From G963665495 sp963667575 (GTDB taxonomy: Bacteria > Desulfobacterota > Desulfovibrionia > Desulfovibrionales > Desulfovibrionaceae), in contig CAXXHY010000010.1 of assembly GCA_963667575.2 (NCBI GenBank), positions 197,616 to 261,615 on the forward strand: 64,000 nt of DNA, given 5' to 3'. The notes under the pieces are model-generated. The model had not been told where the DNA came from. It did not search any database and saw only the letters and a program-made list of their open reading frames with translations. Positions within the stretch are counted from its first letter, which is position 1; each line of letters begins with the position of its first letter. The translations under genes were made by a program, and so were the position numbers. Of this stretch, positions 48,467 to 57,193 are shown one piece after another.

Positions 48467-48845
48467 AATCGTTCCCCATGGACGGATGTTGAAATAAAAA
48501 AACAGTTCTGACCTGTTATATCGTATTTGATTGATGGTGAGGAGTTTTTTGTGGGTTTTTTCAGGGATTGCTGGAAGCAGAAAGATTTTTTTCGTTCTTC
48601 AAGTTACTGGACTCGCCCTCATTGCGGGGGACGGCGGATGCTCGGAGCGCCTTCACGTATTGTGCGCTCCGTGTGGTAGCAGCCAGCTACAGATGGAAAC
48701 AGCCGGCTGCTATTTTCGGTGCTGAACACGGATATCTTTTTGAAAGTTATAAATAAAATCTGAGTGATCGGCCAGATACGTCAAACTTTCCAACTAAGCG
48801 ATTCTTTTTTTACCTTTCAATTCAATGGCCCATCACAAGGTTGTG
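48467..48845. other. Intergenic region, no gene seen
   Basis: About 380 bases between two minus-strand genes. A short GC-rich patch (48600-48720) contrasts with its AT-rich surroundings and could be a relic, but shows no recognisable protein. Overlapping short frames here lack ribosome sites. Confidence 0.4.
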
Positions 48846-49352
48846 TTAGCGGCACATTACTTCGTAATTTTTAAAACTAAGCTCTTTGCCGCCGTACGGG
48901 ATATTGGCTCCGGACAATCCGGGTCGGACTTTGCCAATGTGAACGCCGTTTTTGAACCGGACGCGCGCGACAAAAAGAGGCTCCCCGTTGGCTTCCTTGC
49001 CGGCTGGAATGGCGCAACGAGGTATGTTGCCTTCGGAAGCGGGGATCCAGTGAGCCGGACCAATCCACACGTCATAGCACCTGGCCTGAATTTCTCGGCC
49101 TGCGTACGGAATATTCGCTCCGCCAAAAGAAGGCCGCACTTTGCCCGGATGAACTCCTGCAAAGCGACCGTTGCTGCTGAGTTGAGCGCGTGCCACCCAG
49201 AGCCTGTCACCGTTGGCTTCATGGCCTTGAGGTGACGCGCCCGGAGGTATCTGCCCGTGGCAGGCAGGAGCCCATTCCGCCCTGGCTGCTCCCGAAAAAA
49301 ACAAAATGAACAGCAAAAAAAACAGAGGAAAAAGATGATATTTACGTCGCAT
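48846..49352 (-). CDS. Secreted protein with two DM9 (DUF3421) repeats
   Basis: 168 residues from ATG 49352 (MRRKYHLF), seven bases after AAGGA. A clear signal peptide (LFFLLFILFFSGAARA) precedes two DM9-type repeats of about 65 residues: each has W-x-P-A, a G-x-IP segment, a GxEANG-x-LxVAR core, HxGKVRP, and GANIPYxG(R/K)E ending in CYDV or NYEV. DM9/DUF3421 repeats are best known from insects and molluscs, where some bind mannose. A secreted carbohydrate-binding role is an inference. The gene stands alone beside the PsiD-like decarboxylase, on the same strand. Confidence 0.85.
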   Translation of the reverse strand: MRRKYHLFPLFFLLFILFFSGAARAEWAPACHGQIPPGASPQGHEANGDRLWVARAQLSSNGRFAGVHPGKVRPSFGGANIPYAGREIQARCYDVWIGPAHWIPASEGNIPRCAIPAGKEANGEPLFVARVRFKNGVHIGKVRPGLSGANIPYGGKELSFKNYEVMCR

Positions 49353-49870
49353 AAGAACATCCTTTTGAAAGTAGTAGTATAAGAACAGTAGGTTGCGAAC
49401 TGTTACCACCCAAAATCCAGAACGCGTCCTGCTGTTTAGACGCTTTTCCCAAAAAGAACAACTTCGACCAGCAGACCATTATTTAAAAAAATAATAGAAT
49501 TAGGATGCTGAATGGTTTGAAATATGATAAAGTAGTAGTAAAATACTGGAATAGTAGTGTGAACCTGGTCTGACGATTCTTTTTTAGGCGTATGCAACTG
49601 GACTGATATTTAGTGAGACCTTATTTATACATTAGATCAGGGGAAAAAGTATATTTTTACATCAAGAACTGTTGTTAATAATTCAAAAATCACACTCTGG
49701 TGTCGGTGAATTTTTTGATCAGTACAGAATTTTTATTAATTTCTGCACTGAATTATACGATAGGCAACGCCATGGGCGGGGCCAGCGGCAAATGCCGCGG
49801 GAGCGGACTGCGACGTATTTTTCGCTCCAACTTTTGAGAAGATTCAAAACATGATGCACGGAGGTGAATC
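49353..49870. other. AT-rich intergenic region, no gene seen
   Basis: Just over 500 bases. It contains the divergent upstream regions of the DM9 gene and the 77-residue gene, with AT-rich runs near 49480-49550. No hairpin with T-run, repeat or convincing frame. Confidence 0.5.
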
Positions 49871-50104
49871 ATGACAAGAACCTGGCCCATTATAACATCC
49901 GCTGATGAATGTACGTATTCCGCCTCAGGTATCATGTGCACCCATCCGATGTCGCGCGGTCCATGTGATATCGGGTATTGTCCTCTGCTCGGCTATAAGG
50001 TGCATGAGCAGATTCTTAAACAAAAGAAAGCCCTTGCTAGCATCACAGGTGCTGAGACTCTGGAAGAAGCCATTTCGGAAGCCAGAAAGGCCTTGCAGGA
50101 ATGA
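49871..50104 (+). CDS. Small Cys-containing hypothetical protein, 77 residues
   Basis: Not recognised. The start is supported by GGAGGTG seven bases upstream. The N-terminal half has four cysteines (14, 23, 32, 37), with His and Pro between (CTHPMSRGPCDIGYCPLLG), suggesting a small metal or cluster site. The C-terminal half is a helix (LEEAISEARKALQE). No signal peptide. Confidence 0.65.
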   Translation: MTRTWPIITSADECTYSASGIMCTHPMSRGPCDIGYCPLLGYKVHEQILKQKKALASITGAETLEEAISEARKALQE

Positions 50105-50237
50105 TCTGAGGGCAACAAAGGGGCCGGACGTCGGTATGAAGGCAGTTTTTTCAACCAAAATGACAAAAAGTCTTTCTGAGGCGGAGAATCAACGGGGTTG
50201 AATCTGTCAATTGTCCGAATGGACTCCGAGCAAAAAT

Positions 50238-50278
50238 ACAAGATGCCTAATAATTATACCGGCATCTTGTGTTTTTTT
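50238..50278 (+). terminator. Rho-independent terminator
   Basis: 10-bp stem ACAAGATGCC / GGCATCTTGT, 13-base AT-rich loop, then seven T after a G. About 130 bases after the 77-residue gene. Confidence 0.88.
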
Positions 50279-50372
50279 AGCAATGTGGCAGTCAGCTCTG
50301 ACCCTGCCTCGAAAGATGAAATATACGCGGACTGCTAGATAATCAGGTCATGCCACCCTTCAGGTTCAAAAA

Positions 50373-50786
50373 TCATTTTTTGCGGCGCTTGATATTATAG
50401 ACACCCCGTCCCTCTGCAACCGGCTGGTCGGGATCTCCATCGGACCAGATGACGACATGAGCATTGCCTACTTTGTTGCCCAGCAGCCGTACATGGGCTT
50501 CGGCATAGAGGTCGCGGGCCGCAGCCGGTCTTAAATAATCCACACTGAGCGTTATCGTTGCGACGAAATCATTCGGCGTGCATCGTGCCCAGACAGCGAA
50601 ACCGCCGCAAATATCCGCCAGAGTCGAAATTACCCCTCCGTGAATCATGGTGCTTCCGGCGTGGCCAATCAGTTCTTCTTTAAAAGGGATGTACAATCTG
50701 ATTGATTCCTGATCAATCTTATCCACTTTTACTCCAAGAAATTTATGAAATGGAAATCCTGATTCAATAAACTGGTCAATAGACAT
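50373..50786 (-). CDS. PaaI-type hotdog-fold thioesterase
   Basis: 137 residues with the single-hotdog layout of the PaaI/YbdB acyl-CoA thioesterase group. HGGVISTLADICGGFAVW is the central helix signature, with the Asp that activates water, followed by the TITLSVDYLRPA strand. The C-terminus is basic (VYNIKRRKK). Substrate acyl-CoA unknown. Monocistronic. Confidence 0.88.
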   Translation of the reverse strand: MSIDQFIESGFPFHKFLGVKVDKIDQESIRLYIPFKEELIGHAGSTMIHGGVISTLADICGGFAVWARCTPNDFVATITLSVDYLRPAAARDLYAEAHVRLLGNKVGNAHVVIWSDGDPDQPVAEGRGVYNIKRRKK

Positions 50787-51245
50787 ATTTTTGTCGCTTA
50801 TTGTTTATTTATTTGAGGTTATACGGACATCTCTGTTCGTGATAGATATGAACACACGCTTATCCGCCCCAGCTTAAGTTAAAAATTAAAAGTGCTTTAT
50901 GCAAAACAGTTTATTAAAATGTCTCTTAATGTAATAGTAATATTTTGTCTATCCGTCAGGCAAATTAACTGACAATAAATTCAAATAATCTTGTAAGGAT
51001 AAATACAAAACTTCTTCCCCTTCTTGACTAGTATTTTAGCCAGGTAAAATATGATTTTTCAAGAGTAAACAAACAGTCTTTTTTATTCTTGTCGCACCGG
51101 CTTATAGCGAAAGATATTGCACCATTTTGAAGTATTTGCCTGAGCCAGCACATCATTTGGAAAAGTTCTTGTTCCGAAATACTGAGAACAGTTTCATTGA
51201 ACAGAAAATTGCGTAATCACATGTTGTCTGTTATCCAGAATCCCA
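50787..51245. other. AT-rich intergenic region, no gene seen
   Basis: About 460 bases between divergent thioesterase and diguanylate cyclase genes. I see no repeat, hairpin or frame worth calling. Confidence 0.5.
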
Positions 51246-52490
51246 ATGGACAGAATTATTCCCAACCAAAGCTGGAGCTCTCTTCTTTCTTCAATCGAGT
51301 CGGAAGTTTTTGATAGTAAATTGTCGTGGCATGGTTCTTTCTTGAACGGCAAATTGGAAAGGGAATACCGACAGGATGTCTGGCCTTCCATAATTTACCA
51401 TCAAGGGATCTTGTGCGGCATTGCCTCTCTGCTGTATCTCCTTGCTGGATTGTGCCCGATACTCGAGATGGGGTTTACACCAGTAGTAACCTTTCTTTCA
51501 ATTTTCAGACTGGTTGTCAGTTCAACAGGAATTTTCTTATTTTTTTATGTTAAAAGAGGCAAAGTTCGTTTTTATCCGGTATTTTTTATAGTATTCATAA
51601 TTTCGCTGGGCTGCTATGAAGCAGTTGAAGCTGTACTGACATATGTTCCAGACCTGGAGTATTCTACTCCGTTTACTTTGCTTATAATATTCATAATATA
51701 TATTTTGTTTCCTCTAAGCTTGAAATATACTCTTCCATCAGCCCTTTTTTCATCTGTTCTGTATGTCGCTTGTCTAAAAATTTTTATCATAACTGAATGG
51801 TATAATCTTATTCAGCTGTCACTTTTCTTTGTTGCTGCCAACGTGATGGGAAGTTATTTTTTAATTTTGCTATCGTCTTCCAGCAGAAAGCAGTTTGCGT
51901 ATACAAAACATATTATACGGCTCAACAAGCAACTCAAGGCAGAAATCAAAGCAAAAGAAATTACCAACGCCAAGCTCGCGGAATTGGCTGTGATGGATCC
52001 CTTGACAGGAATTGCCAATAGAAGAAAATTCATGGACGTTGCTGCAGACGAATGGGCAAAAACTCTGCGATACGGGCAACCAATGAGTCTGATCATCATC
52101 GACATAGATTTTTTTAAAAAAGTCAATGATACCTACGGACACGCCATGGGGGACGCTGTTCTGAAGAACATTTGCCAGCGTATTTCGTCGACTCTGCGTG
52201 AGGTGGATTGCTTTGCCAGACTTGGAGGCGAAGAATTCGGCGTAATCATGCCCAATACGAAAGCCATGGAGGCTAAACATTTATCGGAGCGTATTCTTAA
52301 AGTAATTTCCGAATCACCCATCGAGGCCCTCGACAGTATTATTCCAGTCACGGTCAGCGCAGGCATTGCCGAACGAAAGATCGAGGAAAACGATTCTTTT
52401 CAACAGCTGTTCCATAGAGCGGATATGGGACTGTACCTCGCCAAGCAGAATGGGCGAAATCAGGTGCAGATCTGCCTGGACGCCGAATAA
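51246..52490 (+). CDS. Membrane diguanylate cyclase
   Basis: 414 residues. Six hydrophobic segments (about 50-225) form a membrane sensor of MASE type, followed by a short coiled coil and a GGDEF domain that makes cyclic di-GMP. The domain is complete: DPLTGIANRRKF, IDIDFFKKVNDTYGHAMGD and the active loop LGGEEFG. An RxxD inhibitory site (REVD) lies five residues before GGEEF, so product feedback is expected. No EAL domain. No clear ribosome site before the ATG. Ligand unknown. Confidence 0.93.
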   Translation: MDRIIPNQSWSSLLSSIESEVFDSKLSWHGSFLNGKLEREYRQDVWPSIIYHQGILCGIASLLYLLAGLCPILEMGFTPVVTFLSIFRLVVSSTGIFLFFYVKRGKVRFYPVFFIVFIISLGCYEAVEAVLTYVPDLEYSTPFTLLIIFIIYILFPLSLKYTLPSALFSSVLYVACLKIFIITEWYNLIQLSLFFVAANVMGSYFLILLSSSSRKQFAYTKHIIRLNKQLKAEIKAKEITNAKLAELAVMDPLTGIANRRKFMDVAADEWAKTLRYGQPMSLIIIDIDFFKKVNDTYGHAMGDAVLKNICQRISSTLREVDCFARLGGEEFGVIMPNTKAMEAKHLSERILKVISESPIEALDSIIPVTVSAGIAERKIEENDSFQQLFHRADMGLYLAKQNGRNQVQICLDAE

Positions 52491-52723
52491 TTTTTATTGG
52501 CTTTTTTTTTCCCTTCGTACGTTACCGCGGCAGTGACTGCTGCAATTTTTCCAAACACAAATAATGCCAGGTGGCACCCTACCAAGAATGACAGATTTTG
52601 TGTGCCAATGAATTTTTCAAAAATCCCGTTTCTGGTTCATACTGGGAAATAGTGATTTTTCTCAGTTTAAACTGTGCTGCCCTGTTCATAGCTTATTTTC
52701 AACAAAGATAAAAAGATATTGAT

Positions 52724-53194
52724 ATGGATAAAAATACCTACTTCATGCGCAAGGCAATTGAAATTGCCCGCTTGGGCATCACCACAGGCAACGGCCCTTT
52801 TGGGGCGATTGTAGTAAAAAATGATGTAATTATTGGCAGCGGAAGCAACAGCGTTGTAAATTCGACAGATCCCACAGCGCATGCTGAAATTGTGGCAATT
52901 CGCAAAGCCTGCGATACGTTGAAAACACACGTACTTGAGGGCAGTGTAATCTACTCCAGCTGCGAACCGTGCCCCATGTGTCTCGCTGCTATCTGGTGGG
53001 CGCGCATAGATAAAATTTTTTACGGAAGCAGCAGGTTGGATGCTCAGAATATTGGATTTGACGACAACGCTATTTACAAAGAAATTGCATCTCCACTTGA
53101 TAAAAGAAGTTTACCGATACAGCAGATTCTCAAGGAAGAGGCGCAGACAGTTTTTCGGCAATGGGCAAACTATAGCGAGAAAACCATGTATTGA
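52724..53194 (+). CDS. Guanine deaminase (GuaD-like)
   Basis: 156 residues of the cytidine/tRNA deaminase fold. Zinc motifs are HAE (TAHAEIVAIRKAC) and PCPMC (SCEPCPMCLAAIWWAR). Length, the FDDNAIYKEI segment and the C-terminal RQWANYSEK tail are close to Bacillus subtilis GuaD, which turns guanine to xanthine, rather than to TadA. It stands alone and ends at a strong terminator. Confidence 0.85.
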   Translation: MDKNTYFMRKAIEIARLGITTGNGPFGAIVVKNDVIIGSGSNSVVNSTDPTAHAEIVAIRKACDTLKTHVLEGSVIYSSCEPCPMCLAAIWWARIDKIFYGSSRLDAQNIGFDDNAIYKEIASPLDKRSLPIQQILKEEAQTVFRQWANYSEKTMY

Positions 53195-53242
53195 GTCTTT
53201 GTCAAATTGCGCAATGTACGGTTGCAATGGCCTCAGATATGA

Positions 53243-53268
53243 AAAGCCCCCGGATGGCCGGGGGCTTT
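53243..53268 (+). terminator. Rho-independent terminator
   Basis: 11-bp stem AAAGCCCCCGG / CCGGGGGCTTT with loop ATGG, 49 bases after the deaminase gene. Only three T follow within the stem end. Confidence 0.85.
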
Positions 53269-53274
53269 GTTATC

Positions 53275-53502
53275 TCATAAGAGCTGGAATGCTCGCCTCT
53301 CCTGAATAGTCAAGGCGTCTTTTCCGGAAAAAAATCTTCGAGGATTGCCGGACAACCAGATTGAGAAAGGTTGATCAGCGTTTTTGTCTCTTCTTTTGAT
53401 ATTCCTTGCCGTTCGGGCGTTATTATACGCTGTGGCACTCGCTGTTCCCTTCCGCCGCTTAATCTTTCCGCGTTCGCGCTTGTTCGAAGGATGTCCACTC
53501 AT
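53275..53502 (-). CDS. Small basic hypothetical protein, 75 residues
   Basis: Not recognised. ATG 53502 has AGGTGA just upstream. The product is very basic in its first half (NKRERGKIKRRKGTASA, NIKRRDKN), suggesting nucleic-acid or ribosome association, then SIWLSGNPRRFFSGKDALTIQERRAFQ. It could also be a chance frame, since its end abuts the deaminase terminator. Confidence 0.45.
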   Translation of the reverse strand: MSGHPSNKRERGKIKRRKGTASATAYNNARTARNIKRRDKNADQPFSIWLSGNPRRFFSGKDALTIQERRAFQLL

Positions 53503-53940
53503 AGTCACCTCGCAGGTTGTCGTTTAAGCGTACTATAATTATATGATTCTAAAGAAAAAAATCAAGTGGCTACTCGAAATTTATTTCTACTTGTGAACTC
53601 CGTCGGCTTGCGAGCAGCATTTGAAAGTAATTTTCCCGACCATACTTGTATATTACGAGGCAAATGTTCGGGCTACTTTTGAGGGGCATGTTCCTATTTT
53701 TTCCCTGCGCACTTTCTACAGCCTGTCAGGAAGTGCAGAAAGTCCCCTCAAAATATTCGATAAAAAAAGTCACTTTCACCAATTCTTGTGTTCGTCCTCA
53801 TTTGGGATCAGTTCTACAAGGCCCGCTTAAATGATTTGCTGGTGGGACTTGCGGACCTGACGGCATATCCATATATTCACCCAAAAAGGCCGTATTGCCT
53901 GTATGGGGAATGCGGCAGGAATACCAGAAAGAGGGGCATT
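53503..53940. other. Intergenic region, no gene seen
   Basis: About 440 bases between divergent genes. In-frame extension upstream of the binding protein (from 53788) lacks a signal peptide and ribosome site, and I treat it as leader. No repeat or hairpin stands out. Confidence 0.5.
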
Positions 53941-55080
53941 ATGAGCAGATTGAAAAGGCTGGGCCTTCGTGTAGTCGCCGTGGTCTGGTTAACCGTTTTC
54001 TGCTGCGCCTGGGGACACCCCCTTTGGGCAGCAGAGGAAGAGGTCAAGCTGGCTTCCATTTTTGCAAAAACAGGAATCGCTTCCGCAAGTAATTTTCAGC
54101 TTATTCAGGCTGTCCGTTTTGCCGTGGATGAGATCAATGCCAAAGGCGGATTATTGGGAAAAAAAATCCGGGTTCTGGAGTATGATAACGGGAGTTCACC
54201 TATTCAGTCCAAGCTGATGGCGCGCAAGGCCGTGAAAGAAGGCGTTTTCGCAGCGATCGGCGCGTCCTGGTCGGATCATTCCCTGGCCATGGCGCCTGTT
54301 TTTCAAAAAGCAGGAATTCCCATGATCAGTCCGGACTCCACCAATCCGAAATTGACAAAAATCGGGGATTATATTTTTCGCGCCTGTTTTACGGATAGCT
54401 TCCAGGGAGAGGTGCTCGCCCAATTCGCAACGGAAGAGTTCAAGGCAAAAACAGCAGCTCTGCTGGTCAATATTGTCAGCTCGTACAGCATGGATCTCGC
54501 CAGAAATTTTTCCAAGCATTTCAGCGAACTTGGGGGAAAAATCCTGGCCGAGGAAAGCTACAAGGACGGACAGAAGAATTTTTCGGACCTGTTGTCCAAA
54601 ATCCAGACATTAAATCCCGACGTTTTGTTCATACCCGGTCATGATGAATGCGGATTCATTGTCAAACAGGCTCAGGATATGGGCATACAGTCCGTGTTGC
54701 TTGGCGGAGATGGCTGGGGCTACAACCAGTTCTACGCCAACGGCGGTCAGGAACTGGCAGATGCCTATTATTCGAGTCATTGGTCCAAGGAACTAGATAC
54801 GCCGGAATCAAAAAGTTTTGTGGAGCGTTATCAACAGCTGTATGAACTCGATGAGTCGGCGGCATCAGGCTATGAAGCCGTCATGCTGCTGGCGGATGCG
54901 GTGAAAAGAGCAGGCAGCCTGGAGAAAAAGGCAATACGTGATGCGCTGCAGAATACCAGGGATTTCAAAACAGTAAGCGGCACCTTCAGTATTGACAGCA
55001 ATGGGGATCCGATCAAACCGGTTCTGATTTTGGAGGTGAAAGATGGAAAGCCCAAGTTTTTTCGAGCCGTAACGCCCTGA
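53941..55080 (+). CDS. LivK-type branched-chain amino acid binding protein, orphan
   Basis: 379-residue periplasmic protein of the type I ligand-binding fold. The start at 53941 gives a signal peptide (LRVVAVVWLTVFCCAWGHPLWA) and follows GAGGGG. Family stretches are AVDEINAKGGLLGKKIRVLEYDN, AVKEGVFAAIGASWSDHSLAMAPVFQKAGIPMISP and a typical C-terminal FKTVSGTFSIDSNGDPIKPVLIL. No permease or ATPase gene is adjacent, so it either serves a distant transporter or acts as a sensor partner. It is the last gene with core-like base composition. Confidence 0.9.
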   Translation: MSRLKRLGLRVVAVVWLTVFCCAWGHPLWAAEEEVKLASIFAKTGIASASNFQLIQAVRFAVDEINAKGGLLGKKIRVLEYDNGSSPIQSKLMARKAVKEGVFAAIGASWSDHSLAMAPVFQKAGIPMISPDSTNPKLTKIGDYIFRACFTDSFQGEVLAQFATEEFKAKTAALLVNIVSSYSMDLARNFSKHFSELGGKILAEESYKDGQKNFSDLLSKIQTLNPDVLFIPGHDECGFIVKQAQDMGIQSVLLGGDGWGYNQFYANGGQELADAYYSSHWSKELDTPESKSFVERYQQLYELDESAASGYEAVMLLADAVKRAGSLEKKAIRDALQNTRDFKTVSGTFSIDSNGDPIKPVLILEVKDGKPKFFRAVTP

Positions 55081-55372
55081 TGGAAGGAAGTCGCAAAAGC
55101 CCACCCAAATAGCGTTGCCCCGTTCTCCAGAGAGGATCAAGCTGCTGCCTGCACGCTGCGGTAAGGAGGGAAGAAATCTTACGATCATCTCCCCCTACTA
55201 CGTCATTTGTTTGAGGTACATAAATCTCCGGGGCTACAAATATCCGGACCGTATGCGCCCATGAGTAAATTATTTTCCCTGAAAATAGGGATTTTTAAGC
55301 GGGATTCGGTAACTAGGGGGGAGGGAACGCGCAGAGTTCGGATGATAAGCCATATGACCGAAAGATGGTCTG
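55081..55372. other. Intergenic region at the core/accessory boundary
   Basis: About 290 bases in which base composition shifts from core-like to AT-rich. No attachment-site repeat or tRNA was recognised here. Confidence 0.4.
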
Positions 55373-55582
55373 CTATCCCACCAGATTAAATGCCTCATAA
55401 AAAATAAAGACTACTACACAAGTAAGCGCAGTGGCTATAATTCCATTCCTAATAAATTTTACAATCTTATTAGCGCTACCAGCAACATCATTATCTATTC
55501 TCCACTCTTGTTCTACCCCTACGTTAGCTTCGTACGTTGGGGTACTGGACTTCCCTACTGTATATTTCATTCTTACCATCAT
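55373..55582 (-). CDS. Small single-helix membrane protein, 69 residues
   Basis: Not recognised. ATG 55582 follows AAGGAACT. The first 40 residues are polar; a single helix (GIIATALTCVVVFIFYEAF) lies near the C-terminus, so the polar part would face one side with a short tail. Its size and place in the accessory region would suit a mobile-element or toxin-antitoxin part, but nothing proves it. Confidence 0.5.
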   Translation of the reverse strand: MMVRMKYTVGKSSTPTYEANVGVEQEWRIDNDVAGSANKIVKFIRNGIIATALTCVVVFIFYEAFNLVG

Positions 55583-55948
55583 AGTTCCTTGTATTTTTCC
55601 TTTTTCCTACTTTTCAAATGAATTTTAATCAACATCTTCAAGTAATATTATACGATTACAAATTGTTAATAAAATCTTACAAAATTCTATATGGAGAATG
55701 TAAGTAGAAATAATTGCCTTTTTGCAATATGTATTTTACTGATAAAACTGGTATTGCAGTTTCAGAAAACTGGATTGGCTCAGACGCTTTCGGGTAGCGT
55801 TTTGGTTATTATCAGGAGGGAGGCAAGGCAGACGCAAACCACCCTCCGTCCTTGCTACCAACGTTGGACTCATCCCAAAGATCATCTCAGCCCCGGGCAA
55901 GGCGACATGATTTGTCAATTTGTGCATCGTTAAAGTGCCGCCTAATGG
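55583..55948. other. AT-rich intergenic region, no gene seen
   Basis: About 370 bases. A short plus-strand frame (55691-55933) has no ribosome site; part of the sequence is the degenerate downstream side of the relaxase remnant. Confidence 0.4.
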
Positions 55949-56071
55949 TTCGAATATCCCCCCCCACTTCTACTTCAACGCCCTTCGCGGCCAAATTATG
56001 ACATAAGTCATTAAAATCTTGCCCGGTGCCTAACGCCGCATCCACGAGCGTTTGCAGACGCATACGTACTG
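55949..56071 (-). pseudogene. Remnant A of a mobilisation relaxase
   Basis: On the minus strand the frame reads LQTLVDAALGTGQDFNDLC, then HNLAAKGVEVEVGG. This is the C-terminal-domain sequence of MobA-type relaxases and is about 80% identical in DNA, by eye, to remnant B at 59343-59790. Homology stops at a run of eight C (plus strand), beyond which the frame is unrelated, so only about 40 codons survive. Confidence 0.75.
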
Positions 56072-56118
56072 ACGCACATTACGTATATCCTGAGTGAGAT
56101 ACTAATCCTATTAAGAGA

Positions 56119-56218
56119 GCCCCTGGCTTTGCCGGGGCGGCCATAGAATTTGACTTTTGCGGGAACAGAACAAAGCCTCTCCCGGTGAGCTGCTCAAAGT
56201 GAGCACAGGAGAGGCTTT
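56119..56218 (-). terminator. Hairpin pair after the non-specific endonuclease gene
   Basis: Two hairpins lie downstream of the nuclease stop on its strand. The first (56172-56218) has an 11-bp stem AAAGCCTCTCC / GGAGAGGCTTT with an inner stem TGCTC/GAGCA and is followed on the minus strand by TTTGTTC. The second (56119-56137) pairs GCCCC with GGGGC around TTT. Together they probably end the transcript. Confidence 0.6.
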
Positions 56219-56299
56219 ATGAACTTTACCGATATCAGGCAAAATTGCGTGTAAAAACGAGTAAATTATCCTTGAATAGCTGATTATTACCCCGTATTT

Positions 56300-57043
56300 T
56301 CAATCATCCAACGCCCACATTTTCCGAGGCTTACTTTTCTGCGAATGAAGATCACCACTAGCGACACGATCCCAAAAGACGCCCCCTACTTTTTGTTCGA
56401 CATCGTAAGTAACCACCAAGTAATCTTCTAATTTTCCAGATAGCTGCTTGTTTTCCATCTCGAACGTCCAGAGGCTCAGACGGCCCTGCCTATCTTCAGC
56501 CAAGACACTTTTTACGAAAGCATGCGGAATAGGCACATCGATACCGTATTTCTCTGTATCGTCTCCAATAGTCTCTACTTTCTGATCGAAGTAAAACACG
56601 GGTGCCGTCAGTACGTAAGTTTCAAGTATATTTTTTTTATCATTGAGTTTTCGCACTGCGATTTCCAATTCACGCCAGATCCCTCTATTGAAAGAAGGGG
56701 TTTGTGGCGACATGTTTGATAACAAAAAAGTTTCACTATTTTGTATTTCCAATTCATCTTGATTTGCACTTCCAACAAGATGCCCCCGATCATAACCACT
56801 TCCCTTGTAGACGCCTAGCCCAGCTCGGAAGCGTCTAGGTATACGAATATCTGCACGAAAGTTATCTAGGCGTTCCTTTATTTCCCACTCGAAACGAGCA
56901 TTTGGGTTTATTATTTCTAAAACCCATTTAGCCTGACGAAAATACCAAGAATAGCCAATGGTAAAATAGCGTCCCGTGAGTATCTCATCACAAACAGGGG
57001 CGCCGTAACGAAGTTCACGCTGAATTTGGAATGGATTATTCAT
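56300..57043 (-). CDS. DNA/RNA non-specific endonuclease without signal peptide
   Basis: 247 residues of the beta-beta-alpha-metal nuclease family (Serratia nuclease/NucA/EndoG type). The catalytic motif GYDRGHLVGSANQ (DRGH with the general-base His) and the metal-binding helix NMSPQTPSFNRGIWRELE (Asn metal ligand) are complete. There is no signal peptide, unlike secreted family members, so the enzyme should stay in the cell, where it would be harmful without control. The ATG follows AGGAGG. It lies 150 bases after the RNase T2 gene on the same strand and between two relaxase remnants. A toxin or defence effector is an inference. Confidence 0.9.
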   Translation of the reverse strand: MNNPFQIQRELRYGAPVCDEILTGRYFTIGYSWYFRQAKWVLEIINPNARFEWEIKERLDNFRADIRIPRRFRAGLGVYKGSGYDRGHLVGSANQDELEIQNSETFLLSNMSPQTPSFNRGIWRELEIAVRKLNDKKNILETYVLTAPVFYFDQKVETIGDDTEKYGIDVPIPHAFVKSVLAEDRQGRLSLWTFEMENKQLSGKLEDYLVVTYDVEQKVGGVFWDRVASGDLHSQKSKPRKMWALDD

Positions 57044-57193
57044 TAATTATTTCCTCCTTTCAGGTGAGTCCAATGGATATTTGAGGCCAACGAAAAACCT
57101 CAGTCCATTTGTTAGCCCGAATCCATAGGACAATTATTGGAAAAAACAATTCCTGGTCTAGACTTGAAGCCCCCCCCTTCTTGCAAACAGTAG

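Noticed and set aside
48531..48725. 64-codon plus-strand frame in a GC-rich patch
   Set aside because: No ribosome site and no family; two other frames there are equally open.
55691..55933. 80-codon plus-strand frame in the accessory region
   Set aside because: No ribosome site; its 3' part runs into the downstream side of the relaxase remnant on the other strand.
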